From Bacteroidota bacterium (GTDB lineage: Bacteria > Bacteroidota > Bacteroidia > Cytophagales > Cytophagaceae): a stretch of DNA of 64,000 nucleotides. Below are positions 19,196 through 28,589 of this stretch, one piece after another. The notes under the pieces were generated by a model that worked only from the letters and a program-made list of their open reading frames with translations, was not told the DNA's origin and ran no database searches. The translations under genes were made by a program, and so were the position numbers. The stretch lies in assembly GCA_023458555.1 (NCBI GenBank), contig JAEWYS010000018.1, forward strand, positions 124,001 through 188,000, in the 5' to 3' direction. Within the stretch, counting starts at the first letter, position 1; the number at the start of each line of letters is the position of its first letter.

Positions 19196-19513
19196 ATACA
19201 TTCCCCGATAAACGTGATAATAAAATCAGAGAATATATTCTGTGACAGAGTCGAAAATTCGTATTATTTGCAAAATCAACGCAGATGAGGGGGTAAGTAG
19301 CCCGAAAAAAGATTGTTTGGATGATTATGACGTTCAAACAAGATCTAAGCAGCTGATGACATGGAGCGGATGCCGGTATCAGGTATGAAAATCCGGTTTT
19401 CAAATAAAATGAAGAAAGTTTGCTTTTAGAGTTATTGTATGTATCTTTGTAGTAACTAGTTAAATCAGTAAGCTCGCTTACCCCTAATTTATTTTTCAAC
19501 TTAAACTACAGCT
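19196..19513. other. Intergenic region upstream of the Ig-like repeat gene
   Basis: About 320 bases holding the consensus promoter at 19419-19449 and an AT-rich leader of about 60 bases. Nothing else was recognised. Confidence 0.5.
19419..19449 (+). promoter_or_regulatory. Consensus Bacteroidota promoter
   Basis: TTTG (19419-19422), exactly 19 bases, then TATCTTTG (19442-19449): a full match to TTTG-N19-TAnnTTTG, 65 bases before the ATG at 19514. Confidence 0.8.
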
Positions 19514-20833
19514 ATGTTCAATTTCAAAATCTGTCGAAGACCGATGGGGATTTCTCTGTCGGGTCTGCTATGTATGGTTTTTCTGCTGATTTTTCAAGTC
19601 CGGCAGACTTTTGCCCAAACCTTTGCCAATTCCCAGACCAATGCAGTCAATGGCCTTTGTTTGCTCTGTGGTGTCGCAAATCCTAACAATGCAGTCAATG
19701 GCAATGTAACGGATTATTCCACCTTCACCATTACAGCGGGTCTGCTCGGTGTATCGGTGGAGCAAACCCTGATCTTTCCCTCTGCTACGACCAGCAATGG
19801 ATGTGATTCTCTGTTTATCGGGGTGGGGAGCGCCAATCTCCCGATTGATCTGACACTCTTCCAGGCGGTCACTGTGCAGACTTTTAACGGAGCCACGGCT
19901 CATACACCCGTAGTCTTGTCTTCTTCCATTCTGGATATTCGTATTCTGGGCGGAGCGCCGGTTGTTGTGGCACGGTTAAAGCCATCCCAGGACTTCGACC
20001 GGGTTAAAGTGACCCTGTCATCCCAGCTGCTGGGTTTGCTGAATGCGTTCAGAGTATACTTTGCGGCGCATCAGTCTGCCGGTCCCCTTGCCCCGACTGT
20101 GGCTCCTCTGAGCACTGCGATTTGCTCGGGACAGTCTGCCGAATTTGAGGCAACTGCTCCGGCCGGAGCAGGGTTTGCCTGGTATACGGCTGCATCCGGC
20201 GGCACTGCTGTTGCTACAGGAGCTGTTTTTAATACAGGAGCATTGAGCAGCTCAACAACATTTTATGCTGAGTCTGACAACGGAACTTGTCCGAGCGCGG
20301 ACAGAACCCCGGTGACTGTAACGGTCAATCCAACGCCGTCCGCACCTACAGTTACGCCTTCCGGCACGACTATCTGTTCCGGCAATTCCGCTACGCTTAA
20401 TTCATCCGTAAGCGGTGGTTCCATCAGCTGGTATACCTCATCAAGCGGTGGCAGCGCGGTACATACAGGCAATAGCTTTACCACGCCGGCTCTGTCTTCT
20501 TCGACAACGTATTATGCAGAAGCAAAGGTGGGTGATTGTATCAGCGCCAGAACGGCCGTTGCCGTTACCGTCAATCCTACACCGGTTGCACCAACAGTGA
20601 CACCCGCCGATACAACGGTATGTTCCGGTACGACAGCTACGTTCAATGTTACTGCTCCTTCCGGCACACCGCGCTGGTATCTTGTACCGACCGGTGGAGT
20701 CAGCCTGCATAGCGGTACTCCGTATACGACTCCGGTACTTACATCCAGCATATCCTTTTATGTAGATGTTACTCAGGGTTCATGCACAGGTTCCAGAACA
20801 AGAGTGCCTGTTACCGTAGTTACCTGTCCATAA
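19514..20833 (+). CDS. Exported protein with three Ig-like repeats
   Basis: 439 aa. An N-terminal signal (hydrophobic about 12-30, AQT at 34-36) is followed by a strand-rich module (37-185) ending LNAFRVYFA. Three tandem Ig-like repeats of about 82 residues then start near 191, 273 and 356. Each has a P-x-V opening, an ICSG-type cysteine (VCSG in the third), a WYT/WYL core and a closing PVTVTVNPTP-like linker. Such repeats occur in large Bacteroidota surface proteins. The protein stops right after the third repeat at VVTCP, with no T9SS tail, so it is either secreted another way or lacks its original C-terminus. The repeats are also visible at DNA level. Confidence 0.75.
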   Translation: MFNFKICRRPMGISLSGLLCMVFLLIFQVRQTFAQTFANSQTNAVNGLCLLCGVANPNNAVNGNVTDYSTFTITAGLLGVSVEQTLIFPSATTSNGCDSLFIGVGSANLPIDLTLFQAVTVQTFNGATAHTPVVLSSSILDIRILGGAPVVVARLKPSQDFDRVKVTLSSQLLGLLNAFRVYFAAHQSAGPLAPTVAPLSTAICSGQSAEFEATAPAGAGFAWYTAASGGTAVATGAVFNTGALSSSTTFYAESDNGTCPSADRTPVTVTVNPTPSAPTVTPSGTTICSGNSATLNSSVSGGSISWYTSSSGGSAVHTGNSFTTPALSSSTTYYAEAKVGDCISARTAVAVTVNPTPVAPTVTPADTTVCSGTTATFNVTAPSGTPRWYLVPTGGVSLHSGTPYTTPVLTSSISFYVDVTQGSCTGSRTRVPVTVVTCP

Positions 20834-20860
20834 GTTCGGATTGCGGATTATTACCGTGAA

Positions 20861-20895
20861 ACATCAATAGCTGCCTTACAGGCAGCTATTGATGT
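20861..20895 (+). terminator. Perfect hairpin after the Ig-like repeat gene
   Basis: A 15-bp perfect stem (ACATCAATAGCTGCC and its complement) with loop TTACA lies 28 bases after the stop. It has only a short T-containing tail, so it may act as a weak terminator or an mRNA 3'-end stabiliser. Confidence 0.65.
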
Positions 20896-21099
20896 TTATG
20901 CCGGTGTATCAACATTCGTTCGGGCAATGGCAGAGAACCGAAATCGGCAGGTCTTTGCAGGAAAGCGCTTCCTCTTTTATCCATATCCTCTTGTTTTTCG
21001 TATCCATACCCTGTCAGAACCTTATTCGGGGCAAAGGCTGAACATTGCGCCTCTGTCCTGATTTAGTCTGCATGGTTTTTTCTTAGTCAGTAACATAGT

Positions 21100-22560
21100 A
21101 TGAAGAAGGTCGGAACGTTTTTTTTATTGTTTACAGGGTTGGTTATCCTTGTTTTACTTGGGCTGCTTGTCAGGAGCCTGACCATTGCCTCCCGGCAGAT
21201 CAGTGTGGCGGAGAATACCTGGCAAGCTCCGGATGATGCCGTGGTGCGGCTTTCAGAAGCCATTACCTACAGGACCATTACCCATGCGGATCCGGCAGAT
21301 ATGGATACCCTGGCTTTTTTGCGTTTTCAGACATTTCTGGAAGAACGGTTTCCCATGATTGCGGGCAGGCTTGTCAGAGAGCGTATAGGACTTAGCCTCC
21401 TCTATACCTGGCGGGGAAGCAATCCATCGCTCAGACCCGCTTTGCTGATGGCGCATCAGGATGTGGTACCGGCCGATGACAGCCTCAGCTGGTCTGCCCT
21501 GCCTTTTTCCGGAGAGGTAAAAAACGGGTACATATATGGCCGTGGCAGCCTCGATATTAAAAGCGGTATACTGGGTATTATGGAAGCAGTAGAAGCGCTG
21601 CTGGCCGAAGGCTTTGTGCCGGAACAGACCATTTACCTGGCATTCGGGCATGATGAGGAGAGCGGAGCGGGAACCGGAGCGGAAGAAATTGTCACCTTGC
21701 TCAAAAACAGGTCCATACGGCTTGATTATGTGCTGGACGAGGGCGGGCTGATTCTGAAAGAGGCACTTCCGGGACTAAAAGAGCCCGTAGCCCTGATCGG
21801 AATTGCAGAGAAAGGTTATATGAATATTCGGATCACCGCCAGAGCTGATGGCGGGCATAGTTCCATGCCCGGAAAAACGTCAGCGGTAACCCGTCTTTCC
21901 GAAGCGATCGTGAATATGCAGAAGCAGCCCTTTCCGGGCCGGCTCGAAGGCCCCCTCAGAGAGCTGTTTGCCTTTACCTCTCCCGAAATGAGCTATCCTT
22001 TCCGCTTGCTGTTTGCCAATCCGGAAATTTTTGGTGGACTGATCAAAAATCAAATGGAGGCAAGCCCTTCGGGCAATGCGATTTTGCGGACAACCACTGC
22101 CGTGACCATGCTGCAGGGCAGCAGCAAGGAAAATGTCATTCCTCCCGCTGCCTCTGCTACTGCTAATCTGCGTCTGCTTCCCGGTACCACTGCGGACGAT
22201 GTTATCCGTTACCTCAATCAGGTGATCGGAGATACTGCTGTACAGCTGGAGGTACTGTCGTATCAGGCCGCATCTCCTGTGTCTTCTTCCGGATCAGTTG
22301 CCTTTGAAAATATAAGGCGTTCTGTAAAAGCAGTCTTTCCCAATACCGTATCGGGTCCATATCTGCTGGTAGCCCTGACCGACAGCCGGCATTTTGCAGA
22401 TATTGCCGACAATGTATACCGTTTTCATCCGGCCGTGTACGACAAAGCAGATCTGAAGCGTCTCCATGGCCGGGATGAACGGATCAGCGTTGAAAACTAT
22501 CTGCAGAGCATCGCGTTTTATCGTCTCCTCCTGCTGGGTTCAGGTTCCGGGAGCAAATGA
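21100..22560 (+). CDS. M20-family metallopeptidase (PM20D1/CPS1-like)
   Basis: 486 aa with one N-terminal membrane anchor (about 6-26). The two-zinc M20 core is visible: H119-x-D121 in LLMAHQDVVPADD, D152 in GRGSLDIKSG, and the DEES acidic pair at 186-187. The dimerisation domain follows (ADGGHSSMPG). M20 enzymes of this subgroup hydrolyse peptide or N-acyl amino-acid bonds. The anchor places the catalytic domain outside the cytoplasm. It stands alone, 46 bases before the kinase gene. The exact substrate cannot be told from sequence. Confidence 0.85.
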   Translation: MKKVGTFFLLFTGLVILVLLGLLVRSLTIASRQISVAENTWQAPDDAVVRLSEAITYRTITHADPADMDTLAFLRFQTFLEERFPMIAGRLVRERIGLSLLYTWRGSNPSLRPALLMAHQDVVPADDSLSWSALPFSGEVKNGYIYGRGSLDIKSGILGIMEAVEALLAEGFVPEQTIYLAFGHDEESGAGTGAEEIVTLLKNRSIRLDYVLDEGGLILKEALPGLKEPVALIGIAEKGYMNIRITARADGGHSSMPGKTSAVTRLSEAIVNMQKQPFPGRLEGPLRELFAFTSPEMSYPFRLLFANPEIFGGLIKNQMEASPSGNAILRTTTAVTMLQGSSKENVIPPAASATANLRLLPGTTADDVIRYLNQVIGDTAVQLEVLSYQAASPVSSSGSVAFENIRRSVKAVFPNTVSGPYLLVALTDSRHFADIADNVYRFHPAVYDKADLKRLHGRDERISVENYLQSIAFYRLLLLGSGSGSK

Positions 22561-22605
22561 TCCACACTTGCACCATTGTATCTGATTTTTGGCTAAATTG
22601 GCCGT

Positions 22606-24480
22606 ATGGACAAGCATTGCCGCAGGCTGAGAAATAATCCGGACCGCAGTCGTACAGGAAGGTTATGGAGAGTATCCCTGCTGCTGGTTTGTCTGTTTAC
22701 CGTATCAGGCAGCTCTGCTGTAGTATCTGACACCCTGCATGGCAGACAGAGCCTGCTGCGAGAAGCCCTGTTCCTGTCCGACAAGGAGGGTACAAAAAAA
22801 TGGCAGGAAATACTGGCGATGCCCGATTCATCCTTTATGCCTGTGCCGTCTTCCGGGCTCCATTTTCAATACGATACCTCTGTCAACTGGGTAAAAATAC
22901 CGCTTATCACCAATCGTCCGGGCAGGCTGGTGCTGGAAGTCCCCGGAAGCAATCTGCACAAGGTCAATATGTATGTATACAATACGGAGCAGAAGCAGCT
23001 GCTGGCTTCCAAAGAAAACGGCCATACTTCGCAGATCTTTCTGATCAACAGTCTGGATCGAACCTTTACGCTTATTTTTGAAGCCGGAAAAGGAAAAGAG
23101 TACATTGTGCTGATTGAGGCGCAGAGCCTGCTTTCATCCTATACCCTGCCGGTTGCTCTGTGGGAAATTTCCGACTTCCGATATGCCCGTGCCAGAGACT
23201 ATCTGTTCTGGTGTGTATTTGCCGGCTGTTTTCTTTTTATGGCCTGCTTCGGCGTTTTTCTTTTCATCAGTCATACAGAAAGCATCTATCTCCTTTACAG
23301 CGCCTATGTGCTGAGTTTTCTTTTGTGGCAGCTCAATTTTCTGGGTTTTCTACCTTTGCGCTGGACTTTTCTGCCCGGTTTTGCCGGTCTGGACAGCGGC
23401 ATTCTGTACGGTTATCTGCTGTTTCTGGCCTTCGTGTTTTTTTCATCCCGCTATCTCGAGAGAGGTATTCGCGATTCTGAGAAGAAGTTTATACGGGGCT
23501 ATGCTGCTTTCCTGTTCGTTTCGTTTTTTCTCAGCATATTCTACCGGACAGATCAGAGCACTGTTCGTATGCTGCTGATTGTCATTTACAATATTACTTT
23601 TCTTACAGGTTTTATTTATATACTGTTTCTGCTCGTCAGAACCATCCGTCGCGGTTTCGGAGCAGCCCTTTATTATCTGATAGCAATTTCACCCCTTGTT
23701 CTGCTTTTCGTTCTGCACAGGCTTGCCAAGATTTTTCCCGACATTCCTCTGGCGCATACTGACTATCTGTATGCCGTTGTCACCCTTTTCGAAATGCTGG
23801 TCATGATGTTCGGGCTCACCCTGCGGTTTAAGGAATACCGTGACCGGCACGAAGTGCTTTTGCTCGAAAATGCCCGTAAGAAAGAAGAAGTGATTCGCAT
23901 TTCCCATGACCTCCACGATACGGTAGGAGCGCAGTTTACCATATTGAAAGCCCTGGCCGAGCAGGCCATGCAGCCGCTGCCGGTATCGGAAAAAGAGCAG
24001 AAGCTGGCCAGCCTCCGGACTTTTGCAGAAAAATCGATCCGGGAGCTGCGCAATTCCATATGGGCGCTGAATCAGGGATCCATTTCCCTGGAAAAAATCA
24101 GGTTCCGGTTGCTCGACTATATGGCTGTAGTCCGCGAGGCCTATCCGGCTGTAAAGCTTCGTCTGTATTGTAAAGAAGGGCTGGAAAGAGAGGCTGATAT
24201 CCTTTTTGCCATGCATCTGCTGAGTGTCGTTCAGGAAGCCACTCACAACGCGCTCAAATACGCAGAATGCTCCGTGATGGAAATTCGTTTCTCGTTTGAG
24301 GGAGCTATGCTGCTTGTCACGATTGCCGATAATGGAAAAGGTTTTGAATACAGAGAAGAAAGTGAGGAACAGTACGGACTGATCAGTATGAAAAAACGTA
24401 TGCAGGATTCGGGAGCCCGGCTGTGCATTGAGTCCGGTCCGTCCGGAACCACTATTACCATAAAAAAACAACTGATATGA
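22606..24480 (+). CDS. DISM-type sensor histidine kinase
   Basis: 624 aa. A signal or anchor segment leads to an extracytoplasmic 7TMR-DISM extracellular-type domain (about 50-190), then seven transmembrane segments (about 200-400), a short helix and a HisKA_3 dimerisation domain. The phosphoacceptor is H437 in SHDLHDTVGAQ. The HATPase domain shows N in QEATHNALKYAE and G boxes DNGKGFEY and YGLISMKKRM. HisKA_3 kinases pair with NarL-type regulators, and one starts inside this gene's stop (ATGA overlap). The DISM domain often binds carbohydrate-like ligands; the ligand here is unknown. Confidence 0.88.
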   Translation: MDKHCRRLRNNPDRSRTGRLWRVSLLLVCLFTVSGSSAVVSDTLHGRQSLLREALFLSDKEGTKKWQEILAMPDSSFMPVPSSGLHFQYDTSVNWVKIPLITNRPGRLVLEVPGSNLHKVNMYVYNTEQKQLLASKENGHTSQIFLINSLDRTFTLIFEAGKGKEYIVLIEAQSLLSSYTLPVALWEISDFRYARARDYLFWCVFAGCFLFMACFGVFLFISHTESIYLLYSAYVLSFLLWQLNFLGFLPLRWTFLPGFAGLDSGILYGYLLFLAFVFFSSRYLERGIRDSEKKFIRGYAAFLFVSFFLSIFYRTDQSTVRMLLIVIYNITFLTGFIYILFLLVRTIRRGFGAALYYLIAISPLVLLFVLHRLAKIFPDIPLAHTDYLYAVVTLFEMLVMMFGLTLRFKEYRDRHEVLLLENARKKEEVIRISHDLHDTVGAQFTILKALAEQAMQPLPVSEKEQKLASLRTFAEKSIRELRNSIWALNQGSISLEKIRFRLLDYMAVVREAYPAVKLRLYCKEGLEREADILFAMHLLSVVQEATHNALKYAECSVMEIRFSFEGAMLLVTIADNGKGFEYREESEEQYGLISMKKRMQDSGARLCIESGPSGTTITIKKQLI

Positions 24481-25124
24481 AGATAAAGGTAGCTGTCGCC
24501 GATGACAATCCGGGAATAATCAGGCTGGTGCAGGAGCAGCTGCATACCTCGGCCCGGCTGGAGTGTGTCTGTACCGCCGGCAACGGAGCCGGGCTCCTGG
24601 AGCATATTGCGGCGGAGACTGTTCCGGATGTAGCGCTGGTTGATCTGCAGATGCCGGTCATGGATGGTATCACCTGTATCGGCAGACTCCGGATTCTCTG
24701 TCCGCAGACCCGCATCATCGTGCTGAGTGTATTTGATGATGAGGAAAAAATATTTCAGGCCATACAGGCAGGCGCCAACGGTTATCTGCTCAAGGAAGAT
24801 CTGACAGACAAGCTGATTACAGGTATTATGGAAATTATGGAAGGCGGAGCTCCCATGTCACCTTCTATTGCCAACAAAGCACTGAAGCTCCTGCGCGGCG
24901 CACATATTGACAGGCCGAAATCAAGTGAGGAAGTACCCCTTACAGCCAGAGAAACCGAAGTGCTCGAAGGACTGAGTCAGGGCTGGTATCTGAAAGAAAT
25001 AGCCGGAAACCTCAATATCAGCACCGGTACGGTGCGCAAGCATATCGAAAATATCTATACCAAGCTGCAGGTACATAATAAGGTAGAGGCGGTGCAGAAA
25101 GCCAACCGCCTCCGGTTACTGTGA
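24477..25124 (+). CDS. NarL/FixJ-family response regulator
   Basis: 215 aa. The receiver domain has acidic residues D9/D10 and phosphoacceptor D56 in VALVDLQMPVMDG; the conserved Lys is in GYLLKEDL. The C-terminal LuxR-type HTH runs from LTARETEVLEGLSQG to KLQVHNKVEAV. The start overlaps the kinase stop by four bases, so they form one operon and a cognate pair. Targets are unknown; the T9SS propeller gene converges on it 8 bases away and is a physical neighbour only. Confidence 0.92.
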   Translation: MKIKVAVADDNPGIIRLVQEQLHTSARLECVCTAGNGAGLLEHIAAETVPDVALVDLQMPVMDGITCIGRLRILCPQTRIIVLSVFDDEEKIFQAIQAGANGYLLKEDLTDKLITGIMEIMEGGAPMSPSIANKALKLLRGAHIDRPKSSEEVPLTARETEVLEGLSQGWYLKEIAGNLNISTGTVRKHIENIYTKLQVHNKVEAVQKANRLRLL

Positions 25125-25132
25125 CCAGCAGT

Positions 25133-26440
25133 TTATTTCTTAATAATCTTTCTTGTTTCGATCAGTTGCGTTCCCTCATAAAGGTGCAGCAGATATAATC
25201 CGGGGGCAAGCCCGGATACATCCAGCATTCCGGCAGAAGGCTCAGACAGCTGTTCGCCCCGGGCTGAGTACAGGCGGATCGTAGCGGTTTGTCTGCCTTC
25301 GGGCAGATCGATGTGCAGCATGTCAGTGCAGGGATTGGGGTATGCCTCCAGACGATATTCGGCCGTTCTCTCTGTATGAGCAGTAGTGACCGACAGATCT
25401 TTCTGGTATACATCCGTAAAGTTTAGCGCCATATACAGCTTGCCGCTGAGCGCCACAAACCTCTTCGCTGCAATGCCAGCTACTGTGCTGGTCAGCAGCC
25501 CCTCAGTGTCCGGCGCAAAGCTTTGCCCGCCATTGCGGCTTATCAGCACATTGGCCGTTGCGCTTTCCTGCGCCTTGTCCAGACCAAGGATGATCAGGTC
25601 ACCCTGACTGTATATCCGCTGGATCTTCTGCCTGATCTGGAAATTGTTCAATTGCAGATACTGGTTAATCGCCAGGCTATCCCAGCTTGCTCCTTCGTCG
25701 TCGCTGTACAGAAAGGCATACTTGTTTGTAACCATGCTGCTGCCGGCTATATAGATCCTGCCGGTAGATTCATCCGTATGGATTACCGTCGGGTTAAACC
25801 AGGAGGGGAGCCTGTCGCCCGCTGCCTGGGTCCAGCTCTGTCCGTAATCATCAGAAATGTATAAATAGGAAAGACCGCCCCATGTATAGAATTTTCCGTT
25901 ATGAAAGGCAAAAAGCTGCGAATAATCCGTATTGGTCTCCTTGTTTTGCTCCCAGGTTTCGGCATCCACCTGTTTGTGCCAGTTGCCGATATTGTTGAAA
26001 GCAATCACCAGATGTCCCTGATGGTAATAGATCGAGTTGATCGCAACCAGCTCATTATTGCCCGTATTTTTTGGCAGGCCCACCGTATCGGTTTCAAAGG
26101 TTTCACCGCCATCAAGCGATTTGTATACCATAGAGGAAGCGTAGTACGGATTGAAAGTGATCGCGTACAGCGCGTCTCCGGCATCGGCCAGCAGATCGAT
26201 ACGCAGGCTTGTAGGGTTGGTTGTAAATGCATTGTGCTCTACCTTGGTCCAGGTTTGTCCTTCATCTGTGGACTTTTGCAGACCGTTGGTATTGCCCGAC
26301 ACATACAGAATGCCTTTGTGGCTGACCAGATCCCAGACGTTTTCAATAGAGCCGGTAGAAAGGCCCGTCGCCTGCCACTGGCCGTAGCCATGCAGGACAG
26401 AAAAAAAGCTGAGCAGAGTAAGAAGTATTGATTGTTTCAT
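25133..26440 (-). CDS. Secreted BNR/sialidase-type beta-propeller protein with T9SS tail
   Basis: 435 aa with signal peptide MKQSILLTLLSFFSVLHGYG. Several S-x-D-x-G-x-x-W units (KSTDEGQTW, ISDDYGQSW, YSDDEGASW, and a degenerate ISRNGGQSF) are Asp-box motifs of BNR propeller blades, spread over about 20-340. The last about 75 residues, from YPNPCTDMLHIDLP to ETRKIIKK, form a T9SS type A sorting tail. Asp boxes are structural, so sialidase activity is not implied. It converges on the response regulator with an 8-base gap and no visible terminator between them. Confidence 0.82.
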   Translation of the reverse strand: MKQSILLTLLSFFSVLHGYGQWQATGLSTGSIENVWDLVSHKGILYVSGNTNGLQKSTDEGQTWTKVEHNAFTTNPTSLRIDLLADAGDALYAITFNPYYASSMVYKSLDGGETFETDTVGLPKNTGNNELVAINSIYYHQGHLVIAFNNIGNWHKQVDAETWEQNKETNTDYSQLFAFHNGKFYTWGGLSYLYISDDYGQSWTQAAGDRLPSWFNPTVIHTDESTGRIYIAGSSMVTNKYAFLYSDDEGASWDSLAINQYLQLNNFQIRQKIQRIYSQGDLIILGLDKAQESATANVLISRNGGQSFAPDTEGLLTSTVAGIAAKRFVALSGKLYMALNFTDVYQKDLSVTTAHTERTAEYRLEAYPNPCTDMLHIDLPEGRQTATIRLYSARGEQLSEPSAGMLDVSGLAPGLYLLHLYEGTQLIETRKIIKK

Positions 26441-26974
26441 AGGGTAAATTAGTTATTGTACAAACAAAGCTATGATCTGCCCGACTGCCGGAAAATACGT
26501 AAAGTAGCGTATGCCTTCGCTTTTTAGTCTTTTGTCAGGTTGTATCACTGCATAGCTGTTGCTATATGCCGGAATCATCCGATTGGAAAACCATATCAGC
26601 GCAAAAGCTGACCAAGCCTTTCCCCAGACCTTTATCCCCGTATATTGGGACAATTCTGTCTGAGCATGAAGTAAGACGCATGTGGATTTTTTACACATTA
26701 TCCCGGCAGCTCGGAACGAGGTCCTTGAGATTCAGCAAAAGATCAGGTTCCGGCATGTTGCCAGAGGCTCTCAAAGGCAACCGGCAGATGCCTGATAAAA
26801 AGAAACCAGTCGGCAATTTGTTCCTTAAGTACCTGATTCTGTTTTTTATTTTCCCAAAGCCCCCGGCACAAGCCCCGAAAACGGTATCCGGACCCGTGGC
26901 CGGCTCCGGTCAAAAAACTTATTCTGTCATCCCTTGGTTTTCATCAAAAGAAATAATGGTAAAGAGAAGAGCGT
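26441..26974. other. Divergent intergenic region
   Basis: About 530 bases between the propeller gene and the small-protein cluster. On the minus strand there is a TAGCTTTG box (26472-26465) 25 bases before the propeller ATG. A TACGTA hexamer (26496-26501) lies 23 bases upstream of the box, recalling the narK upstream repeats. A 139-codon plus frame crosses the region but looks non-coding. Confidence 0.45.
26465..26472 (-). promoter_or_regulatory. Candidate -7 box for the propeller gene
   Basis: TAGCTTTG on the minus strand fits TAnnTTTG and lies 25 bases before the ATG. No -33 TTTG sits at N19; a TACGTA palindrome lies just beyond that point. Confidence 0.45.
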
Positions 26975-27502
26975 ATGTGGGGTAAGGGTAACAAAAAGGA
27001 AGAAAAGGACAATCAGGCAGACCAGGCGGTAGATAATAAGCCTACGGAACCGGATGTGATTCTGGATATCCCGGAGCTGAAAGTGGATGAGGTTACGGTA
27101 AAGGTCGAAAACCTGGATGCCCATGTTTCGGTCAGCGCGCGGCTGGCAGACTTTGTTTCTATAGAGGTAGGAGCAGATGTGCATATCAGTCAGGTAAAGA
27201 TCGAAATAGAAGGAGTCCGGGCAGAAGCCTACCTGAAAGTAAGGCTGGAAAGGGTAAAAACCATTCTCAACAGAACTATTCAGACGCTGGACAATAATCC
27301 GGACCTGTTGAAAGCCTTGCTGAAGCCGATTGCCGAAGGAGCCGGAAGCTCGGTAGGACATATCGGAGAAGGCGTAGGAGAGCTGACAGGACAAGTAGGG
27401 CAGGGGGTAAAGGGGCTTCTGACCAAAACGGGTGATGCGTTGAGCAACCTGAAGCTGGGAGCTGGTGTTCAGAAGATGCTTAAAAATGTAAACATATTGT
27501 AG
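26975..27502 (+). CDS. Small repeated-family protein 1 (unrecognised family)
   Basis: 175 aa. A charged Lys/Glu N-terminus (1-25) is followed by the shared core (about 25-125): DVILDIPELKVDEV, then VENLDAHVSVSARL, then GVRAEAYLKVRLERV, then a TLDNNPDLL turn. A Gly-rich C-terminal tail follows (about 125-175). No signal peptide or membrane segment. The core alternates like an amphipathic beta sheet followed by helices. Two clear paralogues follow on the same strand. Function is unknown; the same-strand series suggests the proteins assemble or act together. Confidence 0.65.
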   Translation: MWGKGNKKEEKDNQADQAVDNKPTEPDVILDIPELKVDEVTVKVENLDAHVSVSARLADFVSIEVGADVHISQVKIEIEGVRAEAYLKVRLERVKTILNRTIQTLDNNPDLLKALLKPIAEGAGSSVGHIGEGVGELTGQVGQGVKGLLTKTGDALSNLKLGAGVQKMLKNVNIL

Positions 27503-27526
27503 TAATCGGACTTAATAGAAAACGGG

Positions 27527-28126
27527 ATGAAGCTGAAAGAACTGTTTGCGGGGAGTAACGGAAAGAAGGGAAAAGAGAAATCCGGTGAAAAGAAGGCTGA
27601 AGGGAAAAGCAGTCCTCAGGAAAGCAAGGATGCTACGGAGACAAAGGACGAAAAGAAGGATAAGCCTCAGAAAGATCAGTCCCGTGAAGAACGGATTAAG
27701 CTGAAAAAGCATGCGATGGGCTGGCCCTCTGAAGTCGATGGAACCGAGGTTGATGTAATCCTGGAAGTGCCCGAAATAAAGGTAGATAAGATCCGTATCA
27801 ATGTAGAAGATATTGATGCCCGGGTTAATCTTCATGTAAAAGCGATTGATTTTGTGCAGATCAATGCCGGGGTGCATGTACATCTGGACAAGGTAGAGGT
27901 AGTGATAAAAGGTGTCCGCGCCGAAGCATACCTGCAGGTGCGTCTGGCCCGAGTAAAAAGTGTGCTGGTGCGGGTCATGGAGATGCTCGATAACAATGCC
28001 GATATGCTGGCGGATGTGCTCAAGCCGATTGCGCAGGGAGTGGGGCACGCCACAGGAGAAGTGGGCAGAGGAACGAAGAAAACGCTTGGCGGGGTAGGTG
28101 CAGGAGTTAATAAAGTAACCAACTAA
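27527..28126 (+). CDS. Small repeated-family protein 2
   Basis: 199 aa, 24 bases after its paralogue. It has a longer Lys/Glu-rich N-terminus (about 1-75), then the same core (DVILEVPEIKVDKI, VEDIDARVNLHV, GVRAEAYLQVRLARV, MLDNNADML) and a Gly-rich tail (GVGHATGEVGRGTKKT). The charged N-terminus differs most between the paralogues, so the core is the conserved working part. No export signal. Confidence 0.65.
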   Translation: MKLKELFAGSNGKKGKEKSGEKKAEGKSSPQESKDATETKDEKKDKPQKDQSREERIKLKKHAMGWPSEVDGTEVDVILEVPEIKVDKIRINVEDIDARVNLHVKAIDFVQINAGVHVHLDKVEVVIKGVRAEAYLQVRLARVKSVLVRVMEMLDNNADMLADVLKPIAQGVGHATGEVGRGTKKTLGGVGAGVNKVTN

Positions 28127-28148
28127 AACGCATTAAACATATCCGATC

Positions 28149-28544
28149 ATGCCCGATGAATCACAAAAGGATACGCCGGAATATACCTCCGGCTATCCTG
28201 ACCAGGTTTCCCATGAAGCAGAGACAGAGCCCGATGTGGTCCTGGATGTTCCCCTGCTCCGGATCGGAGAGGTAAAGCTGGATGTTGAAAATCTGGAAGC
28301 AAAGATCTGCATCAATGCCCGGCTGGCCAGTTTTATCCATATAGAAGTGGGCACAAAGGTATTTGTGGAAAAAGCCAAGCTTGAAATCAAGGAGGTGGAA
28401 GCGGAAGCCTACCTGCGGGCACGACTGAAACGGGTAGAGGCGATCTTCATGAAAGCGCTCAAGACGCTGGACGAAAATCCCGATCTGATTAAAGACTTAA
28501 TCAGCAATGCCGATAAAAAGATAAACGAAACACCGGATAAGTGA
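28149..28544 (+). CDS. Small repeated-family protein 3
   Basis: 131 aa, 22 bases after the second copy. The N-terminus is acidic and the core is conserved (DVVLDVPLLRIGEV, VENLEAKICINARL, VEAEAYLRARLKRV, TLDENPDLIKDL). It lacks the Gly-rich tail of the first two and ends in a short Lys-rich helix. It is the smallest of the three paralogues. Confidence 0.65.
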   Translation: MPDESQKDTPEYTSGYPDQVSHEAETEPDVVLDVPLLRIGEVKLDVENLEAKICINARLASFIHIEVGTKVFVEKAKLEIKEVEAEAYLRARLKRVEAIFMKALKTLDENPDLIKDLISNADKKINETPDK

Positions 28545-28589
28545 AAGAAGGCGGGGAGTCTGAGCCAGAAAAAGGGAGGAGCATAGCCC

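Noticed and set aside
20070..20820. Regular repeated DNA considered as a CRISPR or tandem repeat
   Set aside because: The repeat is the coding sequence of three Ig-like domains of about 82 codons, with synonymous and amino-acid variation.
23689..24471. Minus-strand open frame of 260 codons
   Set aside because: Antisense to the histidine kinase HisKA and HATPase domains.
26566..26985. Plus-strand open frame of 139 codons before the small-protein cluster
   Set aside because: Low-complexity translation without domain, and it overlaps the start of a better supported gene in another frame.
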